Source of the DNA: Tannerella sp. | GTDB taxonomy: Bacteria > Bacteroidota > Bacteroidia > Bacteroidales > Tannerellaceae | Direction: 5' to 3' | Assembly: GCA_031263835.1 (NCBI GenBank) | Contig: JAISEZ010000315.1 | Location: forward strand, 1-5,680 | DNA: 5,680 nucleotides | The notes under the pieces: model-generated | The model's database searches: none | Told to the model about the DNA's origin: nothing | The model's input: only the letters and a program-made list of their open reading frames with translations | Translations under genes and position numbers: made by a program | Part shown: piece by piece, positions 1 to 5,560 of the stretch | How positions within the stretch are numbered: position 1 is the first letter of the stretch | Layout of the letters: every line of letters starts with the position of its first letter

Positions 1-13
1 ATTCTCACATTTT

Positions 14-38
14 CTCCGTGTCCTCCGTGTCTCCGTGG
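14..38. repeat. CTCCGTG triplet repeat
   Basis: CTCCGTG occurs at 14-20, 23-29 and 31-37, with spacing of 9 then 8 bases. The reverse complement reads CACGGAGACACGGAGGACAC, a low-complexity word I recognise as common in the intergenic DNA of many unrelated bacteria. It is preceded at 1-10 by ATTCTCACAT, a word shared with the other repeats of this window. Function is unknown. Confidence 0.6.
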
Positions 39-230
39 TGATAATTTATTTTCAATGCCCGTAGAGTATAAATGAGTGATTGACGTAGATTATACCCATA
101 CAAAACGTTATAGAGCCAATTAAATCCGTTCCGGATTGACCTGTACTGCGTAACATGACTTGACGACATTGGACTACGCCTACGGTGTGATGCGACAAAT
201 TGAAAGGCAACCCATTCCGGAGGCAATTCA
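39..230. other. Gene-free tract downstream of GH57
   Basis: No convincing gene is seen. The minus-strand open frames here are about 73 residues long, overlap each other in two frames and end in repeat sequence, so I do not call them. A 6-bp perfect hairpin with a 3-base loop lies at 123-137 (AATCCG, TTC, CGGATT). The tract is not low-complexity, unlike its two edges, so it may be one copy of a longer dispersed intergenic repeat or a gene relic. Confidence 0.4.
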
Positions 231-263
231 TTTGCTCATTCTCACATTCTCTCATTCCCACAT
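231..263. repeat. CTCATT/CTCACATT intergenic repeat after the GH57 gene
   Basis: The plus strand is made of TTTGCTCATT, CTCACATT, CTCTCATT and CCCACATTT units with a period near 7-8. In transcript sense it is a purine-rich run of AATGAG/AATGTG units that begins 6 bases after the GH57 stop codon (270-272). The words TTTGCTCATT and CATTCTCACAT recur in the same orientation at 5509-5560, after the transporter gene. It has no coding sense. Confidence 0.7.
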
Positions 264-269
264 TTATAA

Positions 270-1562
270 TCACGTTTCCGTTTTCCCTTTCGATTTTTTG
301 AGACGTTCCAGCTGTTTTTCCAGCTGTCTGATTTCCTTTGCCTGATTCCGGATTGTGGTCAGCAGCGAATTAAGCTCTTCGTTCTCGATGGATTCCGGGA
401 ACTGCGCCTCTACGCGGAGGATGAAATCGGAAAGCACGTTCATGTAGTTGTTAAAGGCGTCGTAGGGACTGTCGTAGGGACTGAACAGGTTGTAATGTTT
501 CGTGTTCATGTAATAGAAATGGTCGCTGCTTTGCAGGTAAATCCAGTCCTGTTTGATGCGCCGGTCTTCGCACAGGCGCACGCGCTCGCTGATGCGGTTA
601 ACCTGCCGGAAGGCTTCCTGCTGAAGCACGTTGCCCAGCCACGAACTGCAATCCTTTTCCTCGTCCACCCACGACATCGGATAGGGGACGGAAACGGTAT
701 CCGCCGCGCTGTTTGCCCGGAAAATCTCCGAAGGCAGGGAGAAGGAGATGCCGTATTTTTCGGCAAAGCGGGGCAGCGCCTTGAAAAACTCGAAGATGCC
801 GGCTTCGGCTGCGTGCATCGAACCCAGTACCTCATAGTTCATGAACAGGTTGACAACCTGTTCGGCTTCGGGCGTCGAGGCTATCCAGGCGATGTACCTG
901 TCGGCCGTCAGGGGATATTCGTTCCAGGAGTAGTCGCTGAAGCGCGCCGACAGGTCTTCGCTGAACCGGTCGTTCTTCAGCAGCAGCTGCAACTGGGGAC
1001 GTACCGCGGAGGCATATACGTAATTCGGGCTTTTCCAGCCCAGAACGTGCTTGGCGCCTTCCGTCAACATGCCCTTGAAGCCAAGCTCATAGACCAGCTC
1101 GGAGATGTCGTCCGAATAGATTAGTTCCGTGTTCCGGAACACCTTGGGACGGACGCCGAACAGCGAATGAATCTTGTCCCGGTGCTTTTTTGTCTGCGCC
1201 TTGAACTCTTCCACATCGCCCAGCGACGCGAGGGAATGGGCATAGGTCTCGGTCAGGAACTCCACGTTTTCCGACCGGGCCAGTTCCCTGAAGCTGTCGA
1301 GCGCTTCGGGCGAATAGATTTCCATCTGCTCCAGCGCCGTGCCGGAGATGGAAAAGGCGGCCTTGAATTTTCCCCCGCTTTTGGCAATCATCTCCGCAAT
1401 GACCCGGTTGGCCGGGAGATAGCATTTCATCGCTATCCGGCGAAAGATTTCCTCGTTCTGGAAATCGTCGTAATAGTAATGGTTGTTGCCGATGTCGAAA
1501 AACCGGTACCTCCGCAGGCGAAAGGGCTGGTGTATCTGAAAGTAAAAACAAACTGTCTTCAT
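270..1562 (-). CDS. GH57 family alpha-amylase-like protein (glycoside hydrolase family 57)
   Basis: Predicted cytoplasmic GH57 protein of 430 residues acting on alpha-1,4-glucans such as glycogen or maltodextrin. Family motifs appear in order: the N-terminal HQP at residues 11-13 in FQIHQPFRL, SGTALEQ near 73-79, ETYAH at 105-109, FRNTELIYSD at 142-151 with E146 as the expected nucleophile, a degenerate fourth region FMNYEVLG at 240-247, and SSDHFYYM at 345-352. The fourth region normally carries the Asp general acid in a DYE context, but here that position is N242, so hydrolytic activity is doubtful. Residues about 393-425 are charged and heptad-like, probably a short coiled coil. There is no signal peptide or membrane segment. 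The ATG start is followed directly by the strongly family-like MKTVCFYFQIHQP; no good Shine-Dalgarno precedes it, as is common in Bacteroidetes. It is the last gene of the three-gene set, 191 bases after the GT4 gene. Family assignment is firm; catalytic activity is uncertain. Confidence 0.93.
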   Translation of the reverse strand: MKTVCFYFQIHQPFRLRRYRFFDIGNNHYYYDDFQNEEIFRRIAMKCYLPANRVIAEMIAKSGGKFKAAFSISGTALEQMEIYSPEALDSFRELARSENVEFLTETYAHSLASLGDVEEFKAQTKKHRDKIHSLFGVRPKVFRNTELIYSDDISELVYELGFKGMLTEGAKHVLGWKSPNYVYASAVRPQLQLLLKNDRFSEDLSARFSDYSWNEYPLTADRYIAWIASTPEAEQVVNLFMNYEVLGSMHAAEAGIFEFFKALPRFAEKYGISFSLPSEIFRANSAADTVSVPYPMSWVDEEKDCSSWLGNVLQQEAFRQVNRISERVRLCEDRRIKQDWIYLQSSDHFYYMNTKHYNLFSPYDSPYDAFNNYMNVLSDFILRVEAQFPESIENEELNSLLTTIRNQAKEIRQLEKQLERLKKSKGKTET

Positions 1563-1605
1563 GTCGATAATTATTTATCAGTAGTTAGTAGCCAGTAGTC
1601 AGAAG

Positions 1606-1624
1606 GGGCGAAATGCTTTCGCCC
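1606..1624. repeat. Perfect REP-like hairpin with a 3-base loop
   Basis: GGGCGAAA (1606-1613) and TTTCGCCC (1617-1624) form an 8-bp perfect stem around the loop TGC. GGGCGAA...TTCGCCC palindromes are, to my knowledge, scattered between genes in many bacteria. No T-tract follows on either strand, so it is not a classic intrinsic terminator. Confidence 0.75.
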
Positions 1625-1625
1625 A

Positions 1626-1642
1626 CCTGTATTCCATACAGG
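1626..1642. repeat. Second perfect hairpin with a 3-base loop
   Basis: CCTGTAT (1626-1632) and ATACAGG (1636-1642) form a 7-bp stem around the loop TCC. It begins one base after the previous hairpin ends, so the two could stack coaxially in RNA. Confidence 0.7.
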
Positions 1643-1708
1643 GATACGGCAACAGGCGCTGCATCTGCCGGGGCTGTTTGCTTTTGTATATAAACCAATG
1701 TATCCATT

Positions 1709-1742
1709 CTACTAACTACTAACTACTATCTACTAACTACTG
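1709..1742. repeat. ACTAACT/CTACTAA low-complexity tandem repeat
   Basis: The plus strand is a run of ACTACTA, ACTACTA and ACTACTATCT-like units with a period of about 7, ending 11 bases from the GT4 stop codon at 1754-1756. Its last 24 bases form one arm of the inverted structure with 1579-1602. In the sense of transcription it reads as TAGTAGT repeats, with stop codons in several frames just after the real stop. Confidence 0.7.
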
Positions 1743-1753
1743 CTTCTCATTCT

Positions 1754-3016
1754 TTATCCGTACAAAACGCGGTCATAGATGCCACGCAGTTGCTGTCCGG
1801 CATATTCCCACTTGATACTGTTTACCTCGCGCAGACCCTCTTCCTTCAGGAAGCGGTAGTATGCGGGATAGGTGATTAGGCCGTAGATGGCGTCGGCCAG
1901 GGCTTCGATGTCCCAGTAGTCCACCTTCACGGCATAGTTCAGAATCTCGGCGCAGCCCGACTGTTTCGAGATGATGGACGGCACGCCGCACTGCATCGCT
2001 TCCAGGGGTGAAATCCCGAACGGCTCCGAGACGGACGGCATCACATATACGTCGCTCGCCTTGAATATCTCGTAAACCTGTTTTCCCTTCATGAATCCCG
2101 TGAAATGGAAGCGGTCGGAAATGTTCCGCCGGGCCACCAGACGAATCATCCGGTCCATCATGTCGCCGTTGCCGGCCATGACAAAGCGTACCCCGTTCGC
2201 CTTCTGCAACACCCGTGCGGCCGCTTCCACGAAGTATTCCGGCCCTTTCTGCATGGTGATTCGACCGAGGAACGTCACAATCCTGTCGCCTACGCCCCGC
2301 TTGTCCGGAATCAAGAGGATGTCCCTGCTCAGCGGTTCGACCGCGTTGTGCACCGTCGTGACCTTCGAGGGGTTCTGGTGATACTTTTCAATCACCGTGC
2401 GGCGCGTCAGGTCGCTGACCGTAATGATGTGGTCGGCATAGTCCATGCCGTTTTTCTCAATCCGGTACACGTCCGGGTTGACATTGCCGCGGCTGCGGTC
2501 GTAGTCCGTCGCGTGCACGTGAATGACGAGCGGCTTCCCGCTGACCGTTTTCGTGTGGATACCGGCCGGATAGGTCAGCCAGTCGTGCGCATGGATGATG
2601 TCGTAAGACTCCGTGCGGGCGATGACGCCGGCCACGATGGAGTAGTTGTTGATTTCCTCCAGCAGGTTGTCCGGGTAGCGGCCGGAAAACTCGATGCAGC
2701 CCAATTCATTGACATGCCGGTAGCTGAAATCCGCGTAGATATGGTCGCGCAGCTCGAAGTACTTTTCAGGGGTCATGCACTTCGGCAGGCGGGCGGCCAC
2801 GAAGTCATAATCCACCTCGTGCCGGACGACCGGCGTGTAACACATGCCGATAATCCGGAGAAAGCCGAGGTCTTCGTCGCCGTGCGGTTTCGGCATGACA
2901 AACGTGATGTCCATGTCCGGTTGCAGCGACAGCCCCTTAATCAGTCCGAAACTGGCCGTTCCCAGTCCGCCGAGGATGTGTGGCGGAAATTCCCATCCGT
3001 ACATAAGCGCTTTCAT
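1754..3016 (-). CDS. GT4 family glycosyltransferase, glycogen/starch synthase-like
   Basis: GT-B fold glycosyltransferase of 420 residues, likely an alpha-1,4-glucan synthase using a nucleotide-glucose donor in the cytoplasm. The N-terminus has WEFPPHILGGLGTA (residues 8-21), the glycine-rich loop typical of glycogen/starch synthase-like enzymes. HAHDW lies at 142-146. The C-terminal nucleotide-sugar domain begins near 245 with FLGRITMQKG, where R252 and K257 are the expected phosphate-contacting pair. The E-x7-E motif of GT4 enzymes is intact as EPFGISPLE (E331 and E339), followed by AMQCGVPSI. All expected catalytic-site features look present, unlike in the two hydrolases. The gene starts 15 bases after the debranching gene stop; a purine-rich GGAAGAG lies just before the ATG, and the two are surely co-transcribed. 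The family is certain. The precise product (glycogen versus another alpha-glucan or glucoside) and the donor (ADP- or UDP-glucose) are inferred from the neighbours. Confidence 0.94.
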   Translation of the reverse strand: MKALMYGWEFPPHILGGLGTASFGLIKGLSLQPDMDITFVMPKPHGDEDLGFLRIIGMCYTPVVRHEVDYDFVAARLPKCMTPEKYFELRDHIYADFSYRHVNELGCIEFSGRYPDNLLEEINNYSIVAGVIARTESYDIIHAHDWLTYPAGIHTKTVSGKPLVIHVHATDYDRSRGNVNPDVYRIEKNGMDYADHIITVSDLTRRTVIEKYHQNPSKVTTVHNAVEPLSRDILLIPDKRGVGDRIVTFLGRITMQKGPEYFVEAAARVLQKANGVRFVMAGNGDMMDRMIRLVARRNISDRFHFTGFMKGKQVYEIFKASDVYVMPSVSEPFGISPLEAMQCGVPSIISKQSGCAEILNYAVKVDYWDIEALADAIYGLITYPAYYRFLKEEGLREVNSIKWEYAGQQLRGIYDRVLYG

Positions 3017-3031
3017 CGTCTCTTCCGTTTT

Positions 3032-4972
3032 TCATTCAGGGTCATACGATTTCAGCTTGTCCATCACGTCGAGCACGGCTGCGATGCTTGTCGTGAAGGA
3101 GAACGCGCCGCGTCCGGCAAAGGGCGGATTCCCGTCATAGATTTCGGAAACGGTGCCGATGCAGTGCAGCGAGACTTCTTCCTCCAGGCTAATCATCGTC
3201 CGTTCGGTAAAGGAGACGCCGCTCTGACCGAACAGGCTCAGGTAGGCCGTAAAATACGGGGCAGTCAGCCAGGGCCAGACCGCTCCCTGGTGATAGGCCA
3301 GGTCGCGTTCGTACTGCGGCCCGGAGCAGTCGGGCCGGTAGCCTTCGCTTTTGGGGCTGAGCGAGCGCAGGCCTTTCGGGGTGAGCAGCTCCCTGGTGAT
3401 GACGTCGAGCGCCGCCCGTTTCTGCACACGGGTCAGGGGCGAATAGACGCAGGCCAGCGCGATGACCATGTTCGGGCGCACGCTCCAGTCCCGGTTCGGC
3501 CCGTCGACGTAGTCGAACAGGTAGTTGTATCTGTTGACGAAGGTGGCCGGGAAGGAGCTTTCCAGCGCGCGGACAATCCGGTCGACCGTGGCCGCAGCCG
3601 TCCCGCCGTCCTTCATCTCCCGGTAAAATTGCAGGGCGTTATACCAAAGTGCGTTGAACTCGACGATGTAGCCCGAACGGGGAATGACCGGCAGGCCGTT
3701 CACCACCGAATTCATCCACGTAACCGGTTTCCGGCGTCCGTCGGAATACACCAGTCCGTTGTCCGTCCATTTCAGGTTGGGATGCTGCTGAGCCACGAGG
3801 TATTGAATGATTTCTTCGACCAGCGCGCCGTATCGCTCGCCCGTTTCCTCCAGCCCGGCTTTCAGGCGGTATTGCTGTATGCACCAAATCATCCACAGCA
3901 GCACGTCCGGCTCGTCGATTTCGCGGATGACGGGGTCTGTCCTGCCGTAGCGCATAAACGCCTGAACCGCCGGAACGGCCGTCTGCATCATCCGTTCGAA
4001 GACGTCCTTTTCGTCCGTGCAGAGCCACGCGCCCGGCATGGCGATAAACATGTCGCGCGCCCGCACCTTGAACCACGGGTAGCCGGCCAGCAGGTAAAGG
4101 TCGTCGCCCTTCGGATTGTAGAGCAGCTGTTTGATGGAGTTTTTCAGGCAATGGTAGAAACTCGAGCGCGGCGTCCGTTCGCTGACTTCGCTGTCGAAGA
4201 AGGCGGGCAGTCCGGACAGCTGTTCGCGCAGGATGTCGCCGGCGCAGAAGACGACGGATTCGCCTTTCCGTATGGGCAGTTCGAAGTAGCCCGGGACGAA
4301 GAGGTCTTCCTGATAGGAGTAGCCCCGTTCCTGTTCCTTGGGGTATTCGATGCCGTGATACCAGTAGGGTTCGTAAACGAATCCGGAGGGTTTGTTGAAC
4401 TGCATGTGCAACTCGGGATAGCCCGGATACAGGCAGACTTTGATGCCGTTCGGGATTTCCCGGTACGACTGGCTGGCGTTTCCGTTGACGTGGGTCAGTT
4501 CCTTCACGCTGCGGAACGCGAGGAAGGGCCGGAAACGGAGCGTCGTGTCCGAACGGGCGTCCAGCAGCGTGTACTTGATGAGAATCTGATTGTCCGTATG
4601 CGAAAAAATCTTTTCCTTGGCCAGCACCACTCCGCCGACGCGGTAAACGGTGCGCGGGACGGTTTCCAGCATGTATTCGCGGATATACTTGTGTCCGTTG
4701 GGGCTGAACGTGCCGCCCCCATACTTGTGCAGTCCCAGATTGAATTCGGCGCCGTGCTGGATGACCGTCTCGTCCAGCGACGAGAGCAGGACATGATTGT
4801 CGTCGTCCAGCGACGGAACCGGCATGACCAGCAGGCCGTGATACTTGCGCGTATTACAGTCCACGATGGTCGTACAGTGGTAAGCGCCCTTGCGGTTCGT
4901 ACGGAGTACCTCCCGCGTCAGAGACTCTTCCAGGTTAATTAACAGCGTCTTGTCAAACTTGAGATAACTCAT
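3032..4972 (-). CDS. Glycogen debranching enzyme, amylo-alpha-1,6-glucosidase type
   Basis: Protein of 646 residues of the bacterial/archaeal glycogen debranching type, which hydrolyses alpha-1,6-linked glucose at branch points. Residues about 15-260 form the N-terminal beta-rich domain, with the typical NRKGAYHCTTIVDCNTRKYH (26-45) and GLLV just after it. Residues about 275-640 form the (alpha/alpha)6 catalytic domain: YPWFKVRARDMFIAMPG (298-314), TWMNSVVNGLPVIPRSG (418-434), VEFNALWYNAL (437-447), GLRSLSPKSEGY (534-545), RDLAYHQGAVWPWL (556-569) and SEIYDGNPPFAGRG (609-622). N421 in TWMN stands where I expect Asp in relatives (TWMD), a possible catalytic substitution. There is no signal peptide, so it is cytoplasmic. 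The ATG matches the family N-terminus, and a TACATTTG promoter element lies 52-59 bases upstream. It is the first gene of the set and overlaps nothing; the GT4 gene follows after 15 bases. Family assignment is very secure. Confidence 0.95.
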   Translation of the reverse strand: MSYLKFDKTLLINLEESLTREVLRTNRKGAYHCTTIVDCNTRKYHGLLVMPVPSLDDDNHVLLSSLDETVIQHGAEFNLGLHKYGGGTFSPNGHKYIREYMLETVPRTVYRVGGVVLAKEKIFSHTDNQILIKYTLLDARSDTTLRFRPFLAFRSVKELTHVNGNASQSYREIPNGIKVCLYPGYPELHMQFNKPSGFVYEPYWYHGIEYPKEQERGYSYQEDLFVPGYFELPIRKGESVVFCAGDILREQLSGLPAFFDSEVSERTPRSSFYHCLKNSIKQLLYNPKGDDLYLLAGYPWFKVRARDMFIAMPGAWLCTDEKDVFERMMQTAVPAVQAFMRYGRTDPVIREIDEPDVLLWMIWCIQQYRLKAGLEETGERYGALVEEIIQYLVAQQHPNLKWTDNGLVYSDGRRKPVTWMNSVVNGLPVIPRSGYIVEFNALWYNALQFYREMKDGGTAAATVDRIVRALESSFPATFVNRYNYLFDYVDGPNRDWSVRPNMVIALACVYSPLTRVQKRAALDVITRELLTPKGLRSLSPKSEGYRPDCSGPQYERDLAYHQGAVWPWLTAPYFTAYLSLFGQSGVSFTERTMISLEEEVSLHCIGTVSEIYDGNPPFAGRGAFSFTTSIAAVLDVMDKLKSYDPE

Positions 4973-5023
4973 TCCCTTGTTCTTTTGTTACCATTTTTCA
5001 ATGCTCCCCTGATATTCAACAAC

Positions 5024-5031
5024 CAAATGTA
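5024..5031 (-). promoter_or_regulatory. Bacteroidetes-type -7 promoter element for the glycogen gene set
   Basis: On the minus strand this reads TACATTTG, an exact match to the Bacteroidetes primary sigma -7 consensus TAnnTTTG. It is preceded by 19 bases and then an AT-rich tract (minus strand AAATATTTTT, 5051-5060) where the weaker -33 element should lie. No clean TTTG is seen there. Transcription would begin near 5017-5020, giving a leader of roughly 45 bases before the debranching ATG at 4972. The leader is A-rich with no classic Shine-Dalgarno, which is usual in this phylum. It could drive all three genes. Confidence 0.6.
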
Positions 5032-5091
5032 CAAACAAGTTTTCGAACAGAAAAATATTTAGGTTTTTTTTCCCCGGGGCTGACACACTCT

Positions 5092-5326
5092 CTTAGGCAT
5101 TATCAGGGAATAAACCCAAAATGTCCCTTAGCACTCCGTTGCAGTCCTACAGTGGCTTCCCGGAACTTCCGGCAACCGACTGACGGCGTACAGCGGCTTC
5201 CCGCTTCCGGGAACCCTCCAGTGGACATTTCGGGATAAACAGTGCATTTCCGGAGCGAACACGGTGCATGTTCGGGAACAGACACGGTGAAGGGGACGGA
5301 AAAAACATTTCCGGACAATGCCTAAG
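5092..5326. repeat. 235-bp non-coding element with terminal inverted repeats (MITE-like)
   Basis: CTTAGGCATT at 5092-5101 is matched by its exact reverse complement AATGCCTAAG at 5317-5326. Extended to 20 bases (5092-5111 and 5307-5326), the ends match at 17 of 20 positions. Inside are an inverted 9-mer (TTCCCGGAA 5157-5165, TTCCGGGAA 5205-5213), a direct repeat of GGCTTCCCG (5154-5162 and 5195-5203), and four degenerate units starting with CAGTG or CGGTG spaced 21-23 bases apart (about 5219-5289). No transposase or good gene lies within, and no target-site duplication is evident. It could be a non-autonomous mobile element or a REP-type cluster. Confidence 0.5.
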
Positions 5327-5373
5327 CGGACGACAGTGGCCCCGCCCACAATCGCTGCGCTTCATTGGGGGTT

Positions 5374-5406
5374 ATTCATATTCAATCCTGCGGATTGGGG
5401 ATGAAT
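5374..5406. repeat. Two-tier hairpin with a 3-base apical loop
   Basis: The outer stem is ATTCAT (5374-5379) with ATGAAT (5401-5406). The inner stem is CAATCC (5383-5388) with GGATTG (5392-5397) around the loop TGC. A 3-by-3 internal bulge separates them. No T-tract follows, so termination is not supported. Confidence 0.6.
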
Positions 5407-5433
5407 CTTTGAATTGTTGAATCTTTGAATTGT
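5402..5433. repeat. Exact tandem duplication of a 16-bp unit
   Basis: TGAATCTTTGAATTGT occurs twice without a gap (5402-5417 and 5418-5433). Each unit is itself two diverged 8-mers (TGAATCTT and TGAATTGT). The first unit overlaps the end of the hairpin at 5374-5406. TTGAAT-rich runs of this sort are, to my recollection, frequent in Bacteroides-type intergenic DNA. Confidence 0.85.
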
Positions 5434-5470
5434 TATGTTCATGCACAAAACCATGCCGCGCGCAGTATAA

Positions 5471-5530
5471 CAAATGAAAGCATGTGAGAATGAGCTGTCG
5501 TGTCTGTTCATTCTCACATGCTTTCATTTG
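5471..5530 (-). terminator. Long perfect hairpin after the transporter gene, possible 3'-end or terminator structure
   Basis: The arms 5471-5493 and 5508-5530 are exact reverse complements over 23 bases. In RNA the stem extends by one G-U and one C-G pair, leaving a 10-base loop (5496-5505). It lies 25 bases after the transporter stop (5556-5558). The arms consist of the same CAAATGA/GTGAGAATGA words found in the neighbouring repeats, so the hairpin is an inverted pair of repeat units. No U-rich tail follows, so transcript stabilisation or convergent repeat insertion are as likely as intrinsic termination. Confidence 0.55.
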
Positions 5531-5560
5531 CTCATTGTCTCATTCTCTCATTTGCTCATT
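5527..5560. repeat. CTCATT/TTTGCTCATT repeat overlapping the transporter stop codon
   Basis: TTTGCTCATT occurs at 5527-5536 and again at 5551-5560, separated by GTCTCATTCTCTCA. The second copy contains the TGA stop of the upstream gene (5556-5558), so the last codons of that protein run into the repeat. Together with the hairpin arm at 5508-5530 this makes a continuous repeat field of about 90 bases. Confidence 0.7.

Larger units (their letters stand above)
1579..1742 (-). repeat. Composite inverted-repeat structure between the GT4 and GH57 genes
   Basis: The outer arms are 1719-1742 and 1579-1602. They are 24 bases each, inverted, and match at 21 of 24 positions. Both are built from TAGTAGT-type low-complexity repeats. 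In minus-strand RNA two of the three mismatches become G-U pairs, so 23 of 24 positions could pair. The arms enclose 116 bases that hold two perfect hairpins (1606-1624 and 1626-1642). The whole structure fills most of the 191-base gap upstream of the GH57 gene. It could be a repeat-derived mobile relic or an RNA structure that tunes GH57 expression. No target duplication or coding capacity is seen. Confidence 0.65.

Noticed and set aside
5..273. Two overlapping short minus-strand frames (5-226 and 52-273)
   Set aside because: One ends inside the CTCCGTG repeat and the other begins in the stop region of the GH57 gene. No start signal or known domain was seen.
495..1124. Plus-strand open frame antisense to the GH57 gene
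   Set aside because: It is fully inside a well-supported GH57 gene, with no domain, promoter or ribosome site of its own.
2105..4942. A very long plus-strand open frame (945 codons) antisense to the debranching and GT4 genes
   Set aside because: It runs opposite two genes with clear family motifs and has no recognisable domain. Its Val/Arg/Asp/Gln-rich composition is what the complement of GC-rich codons produces. The long lack of stops is a by-product of codon use.
5061..5080. T-run next to CCCCGGGG as an intrinsic terminator
   Set aside because: The T-run precedes the palindrome on the plus strand and becomes an A-run after it on the minus strand. Neither orientation gives a GC stem followed by U residues, and the palindrome has no loop.
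5103..5365. Three overlapping minus-strand frames of 71-73 codons
   Set aside because: They lie over the inverted-repeat element in three different frames, show no family resemblance, and are Arg/Ser/Pro/Cys-rich, as expected from random reading of repeat DNA.
1..5560. Possible CRISPR array from the recurring short repeats
   Set aside because: The repeats are 7-16 bp, differ between sites, and lack constant-length spacers; no cas gene is present.
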